A DNA stretch of 64,000 bases from Sphingomonas baiyangensis (GTDB lineage: Bacteria; Pseudomonadota; Alphaproteobacteria; Sphingomonadales; Sphingomonadaceae): the NCBI RefSeq assembly GCF_005144715.1, contig NZ_SWKR01000002.1, forward strand, positions 2,036,227 to 2,100,226. The letters run 5' to 3'. The notes beneath the pieces were generated by a model. The model was not told the DNA's origin. It did not search any database and saw nothing but the letters and a program-made list of their open reading frames with translations. The translations under genes were made by a program, and so were the position numbers. Below are positions 7,975 through 16,317 of the stretch, piece after piece; within the stretch, counting starts at the first letter, position 1, and each line of letters begins with the position of its first letter.

Positions 7975-8994
7975 TCACGCGAGCGCGTGCTTTCCTCGCC
8001 TTGTCATTGCCCATCCGCCGGCGGCACCCAGCAGCATCACAGCGCCAACCGCCATCTTCGGATGCAGACGCACCTTCGTGAAAGTGCTGAAGCCGCGCCC
8101 CTTCTGTCTGCCCTCGATATGACCGCTATTGCCTTGCGGCGCATATAGATTGCCTTCGACGCGCCCGACCCGCTGGTCGGGTTCGACCAGCTTGTCCGCC
8201 ATGGCGACAGCCAGCCGATCGAACAGCCACGGCAGCATCGTCGCGCCGAGCACCTGGAATTTTCCCGCCCCGCCAACCGTGACCGACCGGCGCGGACGCT
8301 GCGCTGAATCGAGGATCGCTCGCGCGACCAAATCGGGCGTGTAAAGCGGAGATGGCAAGCGCGCACGTCGACCGGTCAGGTTACGCCCATGCTGAGGGAA
8401 GGGAGTGCCGATCGCGCTCGGCTTTATCAACGTGACCGACACTGGCGCCTTTGCCTCGATCATCTCGATGCGCAACGCGTCGGTGAAGCCTTTGATGGCA
8501 TGTTTGGAGGCGTTGTAGGCGGCGAGGACAGGTCCGCTCATGTCGCCATTGATCGAGCCGACGTTGATGACCGCGCCGCCGCCGGGCCTGGTTTTCAGGT
8601 GGCGCGTCGCTGCGATCGATCCATAGACGACCCCCCAATAATTGGTCTCGAACAATTGTCGATGATCCTCGGTGGGCATGTCGAGTATGCGGGCGTAGAT
8701 ACCGACACCGGCATTGTTCACCCAGGTGTCGAACCCGCCGAAGCGCTCGATCGTGCGCTCGGCGAGCCGCGCGACATCGGCCTCTTGGCTCACGTCGGTC
8801 ACGACATGGTCCGCGGTTCCCCCATTGGCCCTGATCTCGTCGACAACGCTGCGGAGCGCAACTTCGTCGCGCGCGGCGAGCATCACCCGCGCACCGGCGG
8901 CAGCGGCCATTTGCGCCGTGCACAATCCATGACCGGACGTCGCACCCGTCACCACGACAACCTGATCGCACAGCGGTTTCAGCTCGGGGGACAT
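7975..8994 (-). CDS. SDR-family oxidoreductase with C-terminal hydrophobic tail
   Basis: A 339-residue classical short-chain dehydrogenase. It has TGATSGHGLCTAQ at about 16-28, NNAGVGIYA, and the catalytic Ser in NVGSINGD with YNASK (Tyr-x3-Lys) near 157. Compared with plain SDRs of about 250 residues it has an extra 80 or so residues that end in a hydrophobic segment (MAVGAVMLLGAAGGWAM) followed by basic residues, which looks like a tail anchor. The ATG at 8994 is preceded by GGAGAG. It is the first gene of a pair with the epimerase-like gene. The substrate is unknown. Confidence 0.88.
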   Translation of the reverse strand: MSPELKPLCDQVVVVTGATSGHGLCTAQMAAAAGARVMLAARDEVALRSVVDEIRANGGTADHVVTDVSQEADVARLAERTIERFGGFDTWVNNAGVGIYARILDMPTEDHRQLFETNYWGVVYGSIAATRHLKTRPGGGAVINVGSINGDMSGPVLAAYNASKHAIKGFTDALRIEMIEAKAPVSVTLIKPSAIGTPFPQHGRNLTGRRARLPSPLYTPDLVARAILDSAQRPRRSVTVGGAGKFQVLGATMLPWLFDRLAVAMADKLVEPDQRVGRVEGNLYAPQGNSGHIEGRQKGRGFSTFTKVRLHPKMAVGAVMLLGAAGGWAMTRRGKHALA

Positions 8995-9375
8995 CGTCCG
9001 CTCTCCTTCAATTCGAATTGGGTATCCTTTGCCAACGAGGCCGACGCGGAAAGGGTTCGAACACGGCACCTGTTTTTCCAACCGGCTGGCGCTCAATGAT
9101 GAGCGCTGCAGCGTGGAGCTCGTGCACGAGTTGACCAGTCTGGTTGCAGAGCGCGGCAAGCCGCCCCGGCCACGCGGCAGTCCCTTGAGCTAGCCTCTGC
9201 GCTTACGGAGCAGCCCGCATCGAGGGGAGAGCGGTTCGCATTGGGGTGACAATATCGCCACTTGTTCGCATCACGCCGCTTCCCATCCGGCGAGAGGATG
9301 GCCCGGGTCGCGCATTCGTGCGTTTGCTGCACGAGGCCGTGCAACGATACCCGCTGCGCACGTACGCCCCGCGCA
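8995..9375. other. Stretch without an intact gene
   Basis: This 381-bp gap separates the SDR start from the end of the DUF885 gene. I find no convincing complete reading frame. The first 20 bases hold the SDR ribosome binding site. A possible transposase scrap lies at 9044-9193 on the plus strand. The rest (9194-9375) shows no repeat, tRNA or clear terminator. Confidence 0.5.
9044..9193 (+). pseudogene. Possible remnant of an IS3-type transposase catalytic domain
   Basis: An open frame without a start codon reads ...FSNRLALNDERCSVELVHELTSLVAERGKP... and then stops. The order of an xLAL segment, a helix and ERGKP resembles the region before the second catalytic Asp of IS3-family DDE transposases (CLAL..DTS...V.REL...I..RGKP). 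No downstream SDNG motif follows, no inverted repeats were found, and the fragment is under 50 residues. This is a weak resemblance judged by eye. Confidence 0.2.
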
Positions 9376-11148
9376 TCAGTTCGCCGCGCGGGCGCTCGCC
9401 TTCTCAGCCGCGATGAAGCGCTCCATCTGATCCTCGAACGTGGGCAGCGGCACCGATCCCATGTCGAGGATTGCGCTGTGGAAGGGCGCGGGATCGAAGC
9501 GATCGCCAAGCTCCGCCTCGGCCTTGGCGCGCATTCGGCGCATCGACAATTCGCCCAGCTTGTAGGCCAGCGCCTGTGCCGGCCAGGCGATGTAGCGATC
9601 GACCTCGTTGGCGATGTCGAGCGGCGCGAGTGCGGTGTGCTTCGCGAAATAGTCGATCGCCTGCTGGCGCGTCCAGCCCCTGGTATGGATGCCGGTATCG
9701 ACGACGAGGCGGGCGGCGCGCCACATCTCGAACGTCTGGCGGCCGAACTCCTCGTACGGCCCCTCATAGATGCCGAGTTCCTTGCCCAGCCATTCGGTAT
9801 AGAGACCCCAACCCTCGCCATAGCCCGAGAAATAGGTTTCCTGCCGGAACGGGGGCCGTAACGGCGCCTCGAGCGCGACTGCCGCCTGGAAACTGTGGCC
9901 CGGATTGCATTCGTGCAGCGTCAACGCCGGGATCGAATAGAGCGGGCGCGACGGCAGCGCATAGGTGTTCATCAGACAGCTATCGAGCCCGCCACGGCCC
10001 GAGGTGTAGATCGGCGCGAGCTCGTCGGGCACGGGCAGGATCGTGAAGCGATAGCGCGGCAGCGTCTCGAAATTGTCCTTGAGCTTGCCGTCCATCTTTT
10101 TCACGACATAGGCCGACAGCGACAGCAGCTCCTTGGGCGACCGGGCATAGAATTGCGGATCGGTGCGCAGGAAGTTCAGGAACTCGGGAAAGCTCCCCTG
10201 AAATCCCGCCTCCTTCATCGTCGCCTGCATGTCGGCGTCGATGCGCGCCACTTCCTTCAGCCCGATCGCGTGGATCTGGTCGGCAGTCAGGTCGAGCGTC
10301 GTGAATTCGCGGATGCGGTCCTGATAGAAGGCACGCCCGTTCGGCAGCGAATAGGCATCGATCGTCGTGCGCGCGCCGGGCATGTATTCCTCGCGCATGA
10401 AGCGCAGCAGCCTGGTATAGGCGGGCGCCACGCTGTCGCGGATCACCGCCTCGGCCTCGGCCCGGAGCGCCTGCCGGCGGGCGGCGGGGATCGTCGCCGG
10501 CATCGCGTCGAACGCCTTGTGGAACGGATTAGAAGCGCCCGCTGCGGTGAACGGTTCGATCGTCTTGTCGCGATTCTCGATCGATACGCGCGGCACCGTA
10601 TAGCCGCGCTTCAGCCCCGCGCGCATATTGGCGATCTGCTCGTCGAAATAGCGCGGAATGTCGCGCATCCGACCCAGATAGCGCTGATAGTCGTCGGCGC
10701 GCGCGAATGGCGAGCGGGGGTTCAGGCCGGTCCAGAAGAAGGTGTCCGAATTGAACGGCGCCTCGTAGGTCCGGTACTCGATATTGTTGATCTCTTGCCA
10801 AAGCCAGGTCCGGAACACCGCGTGGTTCATCCGATCCTCGTTCGACAGACCCTCGACCGGGATGGCGTCGACCTTGGCCAGCATGTCGGACCAATAGGCG
10901 GCGCGGCGCTGTTGCGCGGCCGGGGTCACGCTGGGCAGATGATCGCTGCCCGTCGCCTCGCCGCGCTGCGAACCGGGCAGCCGCGCGAACTCCCTTTCGC
11001 GAAACGCCCATTCGGCGTCGTAGAGCGCCTTGAGGCGTGGATCGGCGGCGGGGGCCGCGGCACCAGCGGCCGTCTGTTGCCCCGCTACCGCAATTGGCGA
11101 CGTGCCGCCGAGCAGCAGGGCGGCGATCAGAAAGCGGGCGCGGATCAT
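9376..11148 (-). CDS. Secreted DUF885-family peptidase
   Basis: A 590-residue protein with a signal peptide (MIRARFLIAALLLGGTSPIAVAG). The DUF885 domain fills the rest and contains the zinc-type motif LHECNPGHSF near residue 418 (HE-x3-GH), typical of this M3-like metallopeptidase clan. It should act in the periplasm on peptides. It is divergent from the Ldh-type reductase gene, and the intergenic region holds a dyad also found in the second intergenic region of the hydroxyproline cluster. Supply of hydroxyproline peptides is therefore a reasonable inference. A second DUF885 gene lies at 34270-36114. Confidence 0.9.
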   Translation of the reverse strand: MIRARFLIAALLLGGTSPIAVAGQQTAAGAAAPAADPRLKALYDAEWAFREREFARLPGSQRGEATGSDHLPSVTPAAQQRRAAYWSDMLAKVDAIPVEGLSNEDRMNHAVFRTWLWQEINNIEYRTYEAPFNSDTFFWTGLNPRSPFARADDYQRYLGRMRDIPRYFDEQIANMRAGLKRGYTVPRVSIENRDKTIEPFTAAGASNPFHKAFDAMPATIPAARRQALRAEAEAVIRDSVAPAYTRLLRFMREEYMPGARTTIDAYSLPNGRAFYQDRIREFTTLDLTADQIHAIGLKEVARIDADMQATMKEAGFQGSFPEFLNFLRTDPQFYARSPKELLSLSAYVVKKMDGKLKDNFETLPRYRFTILPVPDELAPIYTSGRGGLDSCLMNTYALPSRPLYSIPALTLHECNPGHSFQAAVALEAPLRPPFRQETYFSGYGEGWGLYTEWLGKELGIYEGPYEEFGRQTFEMWRAARLVVDTGIHTRGWTRQQAIDYFAKHTALAPLDIANEVDRYIAWPAQALAYKLGELSMRRMRAKAEAELGDRFDPAPFHSAILDMGSVPLPTFEDQMERFIAAEKASARAAN

Positions 11149-11206
11149 GCGAGGCTCCGGGCAAAGGCGGGGCGCGCAACAGCGGCGCCACGGACTTGAT
11201 ATCCAG

Positions 11207-11216
11207 ATACCGTATA
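11207..11216. promoter_or_regulatory. Dyad site 1 of the hydroxyproline cluster (putative GntR operator)
   Basis: ATACCGTATA at 11207-11216 reads TATACGGTAT on the minus strand, identical to ten bases of site 2 at 13607-13617. It is followed by more alternating ATAC sequence (CGATAC to 11222). It lies between the divergent DUF885 and reductase genes. FCD-type GntR proteins often bind short GTAT/ATAC dyads, and the only GntR gene nearby is at 15616. Confidence 0.5.
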
Positions 11217-11253
11217 CGATACGCGATGCTGTTCAAGTCTGAAGGGGATGGTC

Positions 11254-12270
11254 ATGAAACGAACCGTCGACGGCGTACGATTGTCGCTCGACGAAGTGCG
11301 TGCGCTGACGACTGCGACGCTGCTGCGGCACGGCCTGCGCGCCGATCATGTCGCGGCGGTGGCGGAGACGATTGTCGCCGGCGAACGCGATCGTTGCGCG
11401 GCGCACGGCGTCTATCGCCTGACCAACTGCGTCCACTCGCTGAAGACGGGCAAGGTGAACCCCGTCGCCGAGCCGCGCCTTGAGCCATCCGCCGCCGGAA
11501 TCGTGTGCGTCGACGCCGATGGCGGCTTCGCCCAGCTTGCCTTCCGAACGGGCCTTCCGCCGCTGGTCGAGGCAGCGCGCGCGAACGGCATCGCGGCGCT
11601 TGCGATCGGCCGCTGCGTCCATTTCGCGGCATTGTGGCCCGAGATCGAGGCGCTGACCGCCCACGGTCTAGTCGCCATCGCCTGCACCCCCAGCCATGCC
11701 TGGGTCGCGCCGGCCGGCGGGCGGATACCGGTGTTCGGCACCAACCCGCTCGCGTTCGGCTGGCCCCGGCCCGAGGCCGATCCGTTCGTGTTCGATTTCG
11801 CGACAAGTGCCGTGGCACGCGGCGAGATCGAACTGCATCGCCGGGCCGGCAAACCGATCCCGGAGGGTTGGGCGGTCGATCGTAACGGCGATCCCACCAC
11901 CGATGCCGCCGCCGGGCTAGCCGGCGCATTGCTCACCTTCGGCGGGCACAAGGGCTCGGCATTGTCGACGATGATCGAGCTGATCGCGGGGCCGATGATC
12001 GGCAGCCTGACCAGCGCCGAATCGCTGGCGCACGACGCAGGCGCGCTGGCCTCGCCCTATGGTGGCGAGCTCGTGATCGCGATCGATCCCGCCGGCATTC
12101 TGGGTGACGCGGCAGCCGGACATATCGCGCGTGCCGAAGCGTTGTTCGACGCCATCGAGGGACAGGGCGCCCGCCTGCCGTCGGCGCGCCGCTTCGCGGC
12201 CCGGCGCGAGACGGTGCACGACGGTATCGTCGTTCCGACCGAACTCTACGACGCGCTGCTGGCGCTTTAG
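11254..12270 (+). CDS. Ldh-family (MDH2/LDH2) imino-acid reductase, Pyr2C/Pip2C reductase-like
   Basis: A 338-residue member of the malate/L-lactate dehydrogenase 2 family, which includes delta1-pyrroline-2-carboxylate / delta1-piperideine-2-carboxylate reductases (DpkA/LhpD type). Seen features are AHGVYRLTNC near residue 50, GTNPLAFGWP, DFATSAVARGEI and the nucleotide-binding GGHKGSALS near 230. The ATG at 11254 is preferred to the one at 11248, because the AAGGGG at 11242-11247 would touch the earlier ATG. Beside a hydroxyproline pathway it would reduce cyclic imines to L-proline, for example from trans-3-hydroxyproline. The exact substrate is inferred. Confidence 0.8.
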   Translation: MKRTVDGVRLSLDEVRALTTATLLRHGLRADHVAAVAETIVAGERDRCAAHGVYRLTNCVHSLKTGKVNPVAEPRLEPSAAGIVCVDADGGFAQLAFRTGLPPLVEAARANGIAALAIGRCVHFAALWPEIEALTAHGLVAIACTPSHAWVAPAGGRIPVFGTNPLAFGWPRPEADPFVFDFATSAVARGEIELHRRAGKPIPEGWAVDRNGDPTTDAAAGLAGALLTFGGHKGSALSTMIELIAGPMIGSLTSAESLAHDAGALASPYGGELVIAIDPAGILGDAAAGHIARAEALFDAIEGQGARLPSARRFAARRETVHDGIVVPTELYDALLAL

Positions 12271-12332
12271 GCATGACCCTTCGGGCACGGGCTGCGCGTT
12301 GAAGCAGCGGCAGCAAGCCGTTCGGCGCCGCC

Positions 12333-13598
12333 CTATCCCAACCCGCGCCTTCCCCCGAACCGCGCCAGAGCGAACCGCGCATCGGCGCGTTCGCCGCGCA
12401 GCATCGCGGCAACGCGCTCGCCCGTTACCGCCGCCAGCGTCAGGCCCAGATGCTGGTGGCCGAAGGCATAGTAGAGCCCGGGGTGCCGTTCGCTGCGCCC
12501 AATCGCGGGCAGATAGTCGGGCAGCGTGGGGCGCGCGCCTACCCATCGCTCCGCATCCTCGCCGATCGGCAGGCCGAGCGCCGCGGCGTGGTCGTGCAGT
12601 CGCCGCCACTTGCGCGGATCGGGGCGCGCGTCGGCGCGCGTGAACTCGATGAAGCTGGCCGCGCGAAGCCCGCCGGCGAACCGCGTGACAATCATCGAAC
12701 GATCCTCGAACACGATCGGCGGCGTCTCCGTCGGCCATGCGGACGCGGCGACGGGCGCCTGAAGGTGGTAGCCGCGCTCGGCAATGATCGGGACGCGGTA
12801 GCCCAGCGGCCGCAACAGTCCGCCGGACGCGACGCCGGCCGCGACGATGACGTTCCCGAACATCCCCACGGCGTCGACCGCGATGCCGCCGGGCTGCGGC
12901 ACGAGCGAACGCGCCTTGTGCCGCACCAACGTGCCGCCGGCTGCGACGAACGCGGCGCGCAGGCGCTCGAGCAAAGCAGAAATGTCGGCGATCTGCGCGC
13001 TACCGTCGACCCGCACCGCGTCGATCACGCGGTCGCCGGTCAGCGCGCGGAGCAAACGGATATCGGCGCCGTCGGCGTCACGGACCCGCGCGGTGCCGGT
13101 ATCGGCCTCCATCCACACGGCCCGCCCGATCGCGGCGGTCGCGGGACTTTCCCAGGCGATCAGATGCCCTTCGGCGCGCAGGAGATGCGGCGCATCGACC
13201 GCGTGCAGCAGCCGCTCCCATGCCGGGATCGCGTCGCCCAGCAGGTCGCCAAGTGCCGCCCGCCCGCTGGCGAAGCGCGCCGGGGTCGAGGCGCGGGCAA
13301 AGCGAAGCGCGAAAGGCAGCCAGTCGCGGATCGCGCGTGGCGGAAGCGACAGGGCGCCGCCGCGAACGAACAGGCGTTGCGCGGCGTTGCGCAGCGTCGC
13401 GACGGAGGCGAGCGGCGCGACCTGTTCGACCGCGATGTGCCCGGCATTCCCGTAGGATGCCCCCCGCGGCACGTCGTCCGCCTCGATCAGCGTAACCCGC
13501 CGGCCGCCTCGCTGCATCGCAAGCGCGATGGCGAAACCGATCACGCCGCCGCCAATGACCGCGTCGCCCGACGCGCTGTTTCCACTTGATCCTGCCAC
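12333..13598 (-). CDS. FAD-dependent D-amino-acid (D-hydroxyproline) dehydrogenase
   Basis: A DAO-superfamily flavoprotein of about 421 residues. The FAD-binding motif GGGVIGFAIALAMQRGG lies near residues 16-32, GASYGNAGHI near 46 is typical of DadA-like dehydrogenases, and the C-terminal FAD motif is YYAFGHQHLGLTL. In this cluster it should oxidise cis-4-hydroxy-D-proline, made by the epimerase, to 1-pyrroline-4-hydroxy-2-carboxylate. The GTG at 13598 is chosen, because longer frames run across the dyad and into the divergent deaminase gene. The family is certain; the substrate is taken from context. Confidence 0.85.
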   Translation of the reverse strand: MAGSSGNSASGDAVIGGGVIGFAIALAMQRGGRRVTLIEADDVPRGASYGNAGHIAVEQVAPLASVATLRNAAQRLFVRGGALSLPPRAIRDWLPFALRFARASTPARFASGRAALGDLLGDAIPAWERLLHAVDAPHLLRAEGHLIAWESPATAAIGRAVWMEADTGTARVRDADGADIRLLRALTGDRVIDAVRVDGSAQIADISALLERLRAAFVAAGGTLVRHKARSLVPQPGGIAVDAVGMFGNVIVAAGVASGGLLRPLGYRVPIIAERGYHLQAPVAASAWPTETPPIVFEDRSMIVTRFAGGLRAASFIEFTRADARPDPRKWRRLHDHAAALGLPIGEDAERWVGARPTLPDYLPAIGRSERHPGLYYAFGHQHLGLTLAAVTGERVAAMLRGERADARFALARFGGRRGLG

Positions 13599-13606
13599 TC
13601 GCAGAA

Positions 13607-13617
13607 TATACGGTATA
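13607..13617. promoter_or_regulatory. Dyad site 2 of the hydroxyproline cluster (putative GntR operator)
   Basis: TATACGGTATA is a perfect 5-1-5 palindrome in the 46-bp gap between the divergent dehydrogenase and deaminase genes. Ten of its bases recur at site 1 (11207-11216). The position would control both transcripts. The likely ligand is the FCD GntR protein at 15616-16266. Confidence 0.55.
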
Positions 13618-13644
13618 CGAACATTAAGCGCAATGGAGGCGTGA

Positions 13645-14562
13645 GTGGGTGTTGCCAACCTGACGTGGCGCGGAGTCTATCCCGCAGCGACGACGCAATT
13701 CGCGCCGGATCTCTCGGTCGATATCGATGCGAGCCAGAAGACGCTCGATGCGCTCGTCGTCGACGGCGTCGACGGATTGATCGCGCTCGGCACCTGCGGC
13801 GAGAACAACTCGCTCGAGCCGGAAGAGAAAAGGTCGCTGCTGGCCGCCGCGGTCGAGGTCGTCGCAGGGCGCGTGCCGATCTTGGTCGGCGTGTCCGAAA
13901 TGACGACCCCCCGTGCCGCCGCGTTCGCCAGGGATGCCGAGCGGATCGGTGCCGATGGGCTGATGGTCCTGCCCGCGATGGTCTATGTGCCCACCGTCGG
14001 CGAACTGTGCACCCATTTCGAAACCGTGGCGCAGGCGACGTCGCTGCCCGTCATGCTCTATAACAATCCGCCCGCCTATCGCGTGAACATCGGTATCGAA
14101 GCGCTCGATCGGCTGTCGGCGACCGACAACATCGTCGCGATCAAGGAAAGCGCGCCCGATCCGCGCCGCTTCACCGACCTCATCAACGCGTTCGGCGACC
14201 GATATGTGTTGATGGCAGGGCTCGACGACGTGGCGCTCGAAGGGCTGCTGCTCGGCGCGCATGGCTGGATTTCGGGCCTGACGAGTGCCTTTCCGCGTGA
14301 ATCGGTGGCGCTGGTCGCCGCGCTCGCCAGCGGCGACATCGCCGAGGCGGTGCGGATCTATCGCTGGTTCATGCCGCTGCTGCACCTCGATGCCGAGCAT
14401 GATCTGGTCCAGTCGATCAAATTGGCCGAGGAGATCATGGGGCGCGGGTCGGAGCGCGTCCGCATGCCGCGCATGCCGCTCGAAGGGCAGCGCCGCGCCG
14501 ACGTGATCCGCTGGGTCGAGACGTGCGCCGCGACCCAGCCCAGCCTGGCGATCGCCGCCTGA
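13645..14562 (+). CDS. lhpC: DHDPS-family 1-pyrroline-4-hydroxy-2-carboxylate deaminase
   Basis: A 305-residue (beta/alpha)8 aldolase of the dihydrodipicolinate synthase family. The Schiff-base Lys is K167 (IVAIKESAPD), the conserved Tyr is Y139 (MLYNNPP), and GTCGENNSL at 49-57 matches the family GTTGE loop. In hydroxyproline operons this family deaminates and dehydrates 1-pyrroline-4-hydroxy-2-carboxylate to alpha-ketoglutarate semialdehyde. It starts at GTG 13645 behind GGAGG (13635-13639). It is followed 11 bp later by the epimerase gene. KDG or DHDP aldolases are alternatives by family, but the context points to the deaminase. Confidence 0.87.
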   Translation: MGVANLTWRGVYPAATTQFAPDLSVDIDASQKTLDALVVDGVDGLIALGTCGENNSLEPEEKRSLLAAAVEVVAGRVPILVGVSEMTTPRAAAFARDAERIGADGLMVLPAMVYVPTVGELCTHFETVAQATSLPVMLYNNPPAYRVNIGIEALDRLSATDNIVAIKESAPDPRRFTDLINAFGDRYVLMAGLDDVALEGLLLGAHGWISGLTSAFPRESVALVAALASGDIAEAVRIYRWFMPLLHLDAEHDLVQSIKLAEEIMGRGSERVRMPRMPLEGQRRADVIRWVETCAATQPSLAIAA

Positions 14563-14573
14563 GCCGGCGGACG

Positions 14574-15572
14574 ATGCGCAACCTGTTCTTCTGTATTGAC
14601 GGCCATACGGCAGGCAATCCGGTTCGCCTGGTCGCGGGGGGTGCGCCCCTGCTGCGGGGCGCGTCGATGGCCGAGCGGCGCGCCGATTTCCTCGAGCGGT
14701 TCGACTGGATCCGCACCGGCCTGTGCTTCGAGCCGCGCGGGCACGACATGATGTCGGGCGGGTTTCTCTATCCGCCGACCCGCGCCGATGCCGATATCGG
14801 CATCCTGTTCATCGAGACGAGCGGCTGCCTGCCGATGTGCGGGCACGGGACGATCGGCATCGTGACCTTCGGCCTTCAGAACGGCCTGATCCGGCCCGCG
14901 ACGCCGGGCCATTTGCGGATCGAGGTGCCGGCCGGGCTGATCGAAGTGGAGTACGGCGTCGAGGGCGACCGCGTTAGCTTCGTGCGCATCCGCAACGTCC
15001 CGGCCTATCTGGCGGAAGAGGGCATCGCGCTCGACGTGCCCGGTCTGGGGCCGATCGTCGTCGACATCGCCTATGGCGGCAATTTCTATGCGATCGTCGA
15101 GCCGCAAGGCGCCTATGCCGGTCTCGATGTGATGGACGCCGGACGCATCGTGGCGCTGAGCCGGACGATCCGCGCGATGCTGCGCGACGCGATCGAGCCC
15201 GTCCATCCGATAGACCCGGCTATCCGCGGTGTCAGTCACGTTCTGTGGGCCGACAAGCCGAGCCACGGCGACGCCGACGGCCGGAACGCCGTCTTCTATG
15301 GCGAAAAGGCGATCGACCGCAGCCCATGCGGCACCGGGACTTCCGCGCGGCTGGCCCATCTCCATGCAAAAGGCAGGCTGCGTGTCGGCGACCGGTTCGT
15401 GCACCAGAGCTATATCGAGAGCGAATTTGTCGGCCGGGTCGAGGCCGAAGCGAAGATCGGCGATCGTGCCGGCATCGTGCCCTCGATTGAAGGGCGCGCC
15501 TACGAGACGGGGCACAGCATCATCCATATCGATGACGCCGATCCCTTCGCTGCGGGATTCTCGGTGCTGTGA
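14574..15572 (+). CDS. lhpA: 4-hydroxyproline 2-epimerase (proline racemase family)
   Basis: A 332-residue proline racemase family protein. Both catalytic cysteines are present: C89 in PMCGHGT and C252 in DRSPCGTGTSA. Two Cys mark an epimerase or racemase; trans-3-hydroxyproline dehydratases have Thr at the second site. It converts trans-4-hydroxy-L-proline to cis-4-hydroxy-D-proline, the first step of the bacterial pathway. The ATG at 14574 starts the conserved N-terminus (FFCIDGHTAGNPVRL). It is co-transcribed with the deaminase. Confidence 0.93.
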   Translation: MRNLFFCIDGHTAGNPVRLVAGGAPLLRGASMAERRADFLERFDWIRTGLCFEPRGHDMMSGGFLYPPTRADADIGILFIETSGCLPMCGHGTIGIVTFGLQNGLIRPATPGHLRIEVPAGLIEVEYGVEGDRVSFVRIRNVPAYLAEEGIALDVPGLGPIVVDIAYGGNFYAIVEPQGAYAGLDVMDAGRIVALSRTIRAMLRDAIEPVHPIDPAIRGVSHVLWADKPSHGDADGRNAVFYGEKAIDRSPCGTGTSARLAHLHAKGRLRVGDRFVHQSYIESEFVGRVEAEAKIGDRAGIVPSIEGRAYETGHSIIHIDDADPFAAGFSVL

Positions 15573-15615
15573 TGCCTGATGGGTCCGCACGCGCGATCAG
15601 CGCCGGGCTTCGCAC

Positions 15616-16266
15616 ATGAACCTCGTCATCCGCAATCTGTCGGACCAGCTCGTCACCATCGTGCGCGAGCGGGTGCTGGCCGGCACGGTCCCGCCCGATC
15701 AACCCATTCGTCAGGACGCGCTGGCGGCCGAACTCGGCATCAGCAAGATTCCGCTGCGCGAGGCACTGGCGCGCCTCGAGCAGGAAGGGTTGTTGCGTTC
15801 GCAGGCCAATCGCGGCTTCTTCGTCCGCGCGCTCAGCCGCGAGGAAGCCGAAGAAGTCTACAGCGTCCGGATGCGGCTCGAGCCCGATACGATGGCGGCG
15901 GCATCCAGCCAGGCGACCGATGCCGAGCGCACGCTGGCGTCCGATCTGTACGACAAGCTCCATCAGGTGACCGACCAGGGCGGCGAGGGCGTGGGCGCGT
16001 TCAACCGCGCCTTCCACCTCGCCCTGCTGAAGCCCAGCCGCCTCGCGCTCACCGTCAGCATCCTCGAGCGCGTGCACGTGCTGTCCGAGCGCTATGTGCG
16101 CAAGCACCTCGAACCGCTGGGCCGCGACGATCGTGCGAACGAGGAGCATCGCGATATCCTCGAAGCGTGGCTGACGCGCGATCTCGACGGACTTCGCACG
16201 CTGACCGAACGCCATATCGGCAAGACGATGGACGATCTTCGGCAACAACTCGCCGCAGCAGGCTGA
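15616..16266 (+). CDS. GntR-family regulator (FadR/FCD subfamily)
   Basis: A 216-residue regulator. Its N-terminal winged helix (LAAELGISKIPLREALARLE, about residues 37-56) is followed by an FCD ligand domain with the usual metal-site acidic and His residues (R-x-R-LEPD near 83, FNRAFHLALL near 131). It sits 43 bp behind the epimerase gene and ahead of the permease gene, as local regulators of hydroxyproline operons often do. It is the best candidate to bind the two TATACGGTAT dyads in the cluster. The effector is unknown, perhaps hydroxyproline or a pathway intermediate. Confidence 0.9.
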   Translation: MNLVIRNLSDQLVTIVRERVLAGTVPPDQPIRQDALAAELGISKIPLREALARLEQEGLLRSQANRGFFVRALSREEAEEVYSVRMRLEPDTMAAASSQATDAERTLASDLYDKLHQVTDQGGEGVGAFNRAFHLALLKPSRLALTVSILERVHVLSERYVRKHLEPLGRDDRANEEHRDILEAWLTRDLDGLRTLTERHIGKTMDDLRQQLAAAG

Positions 16267-16317
16267 CCGGCGCCAAACGGCTGCCGGGGATCGCGATCAG
16301 GAAGGGGACCGACGATT

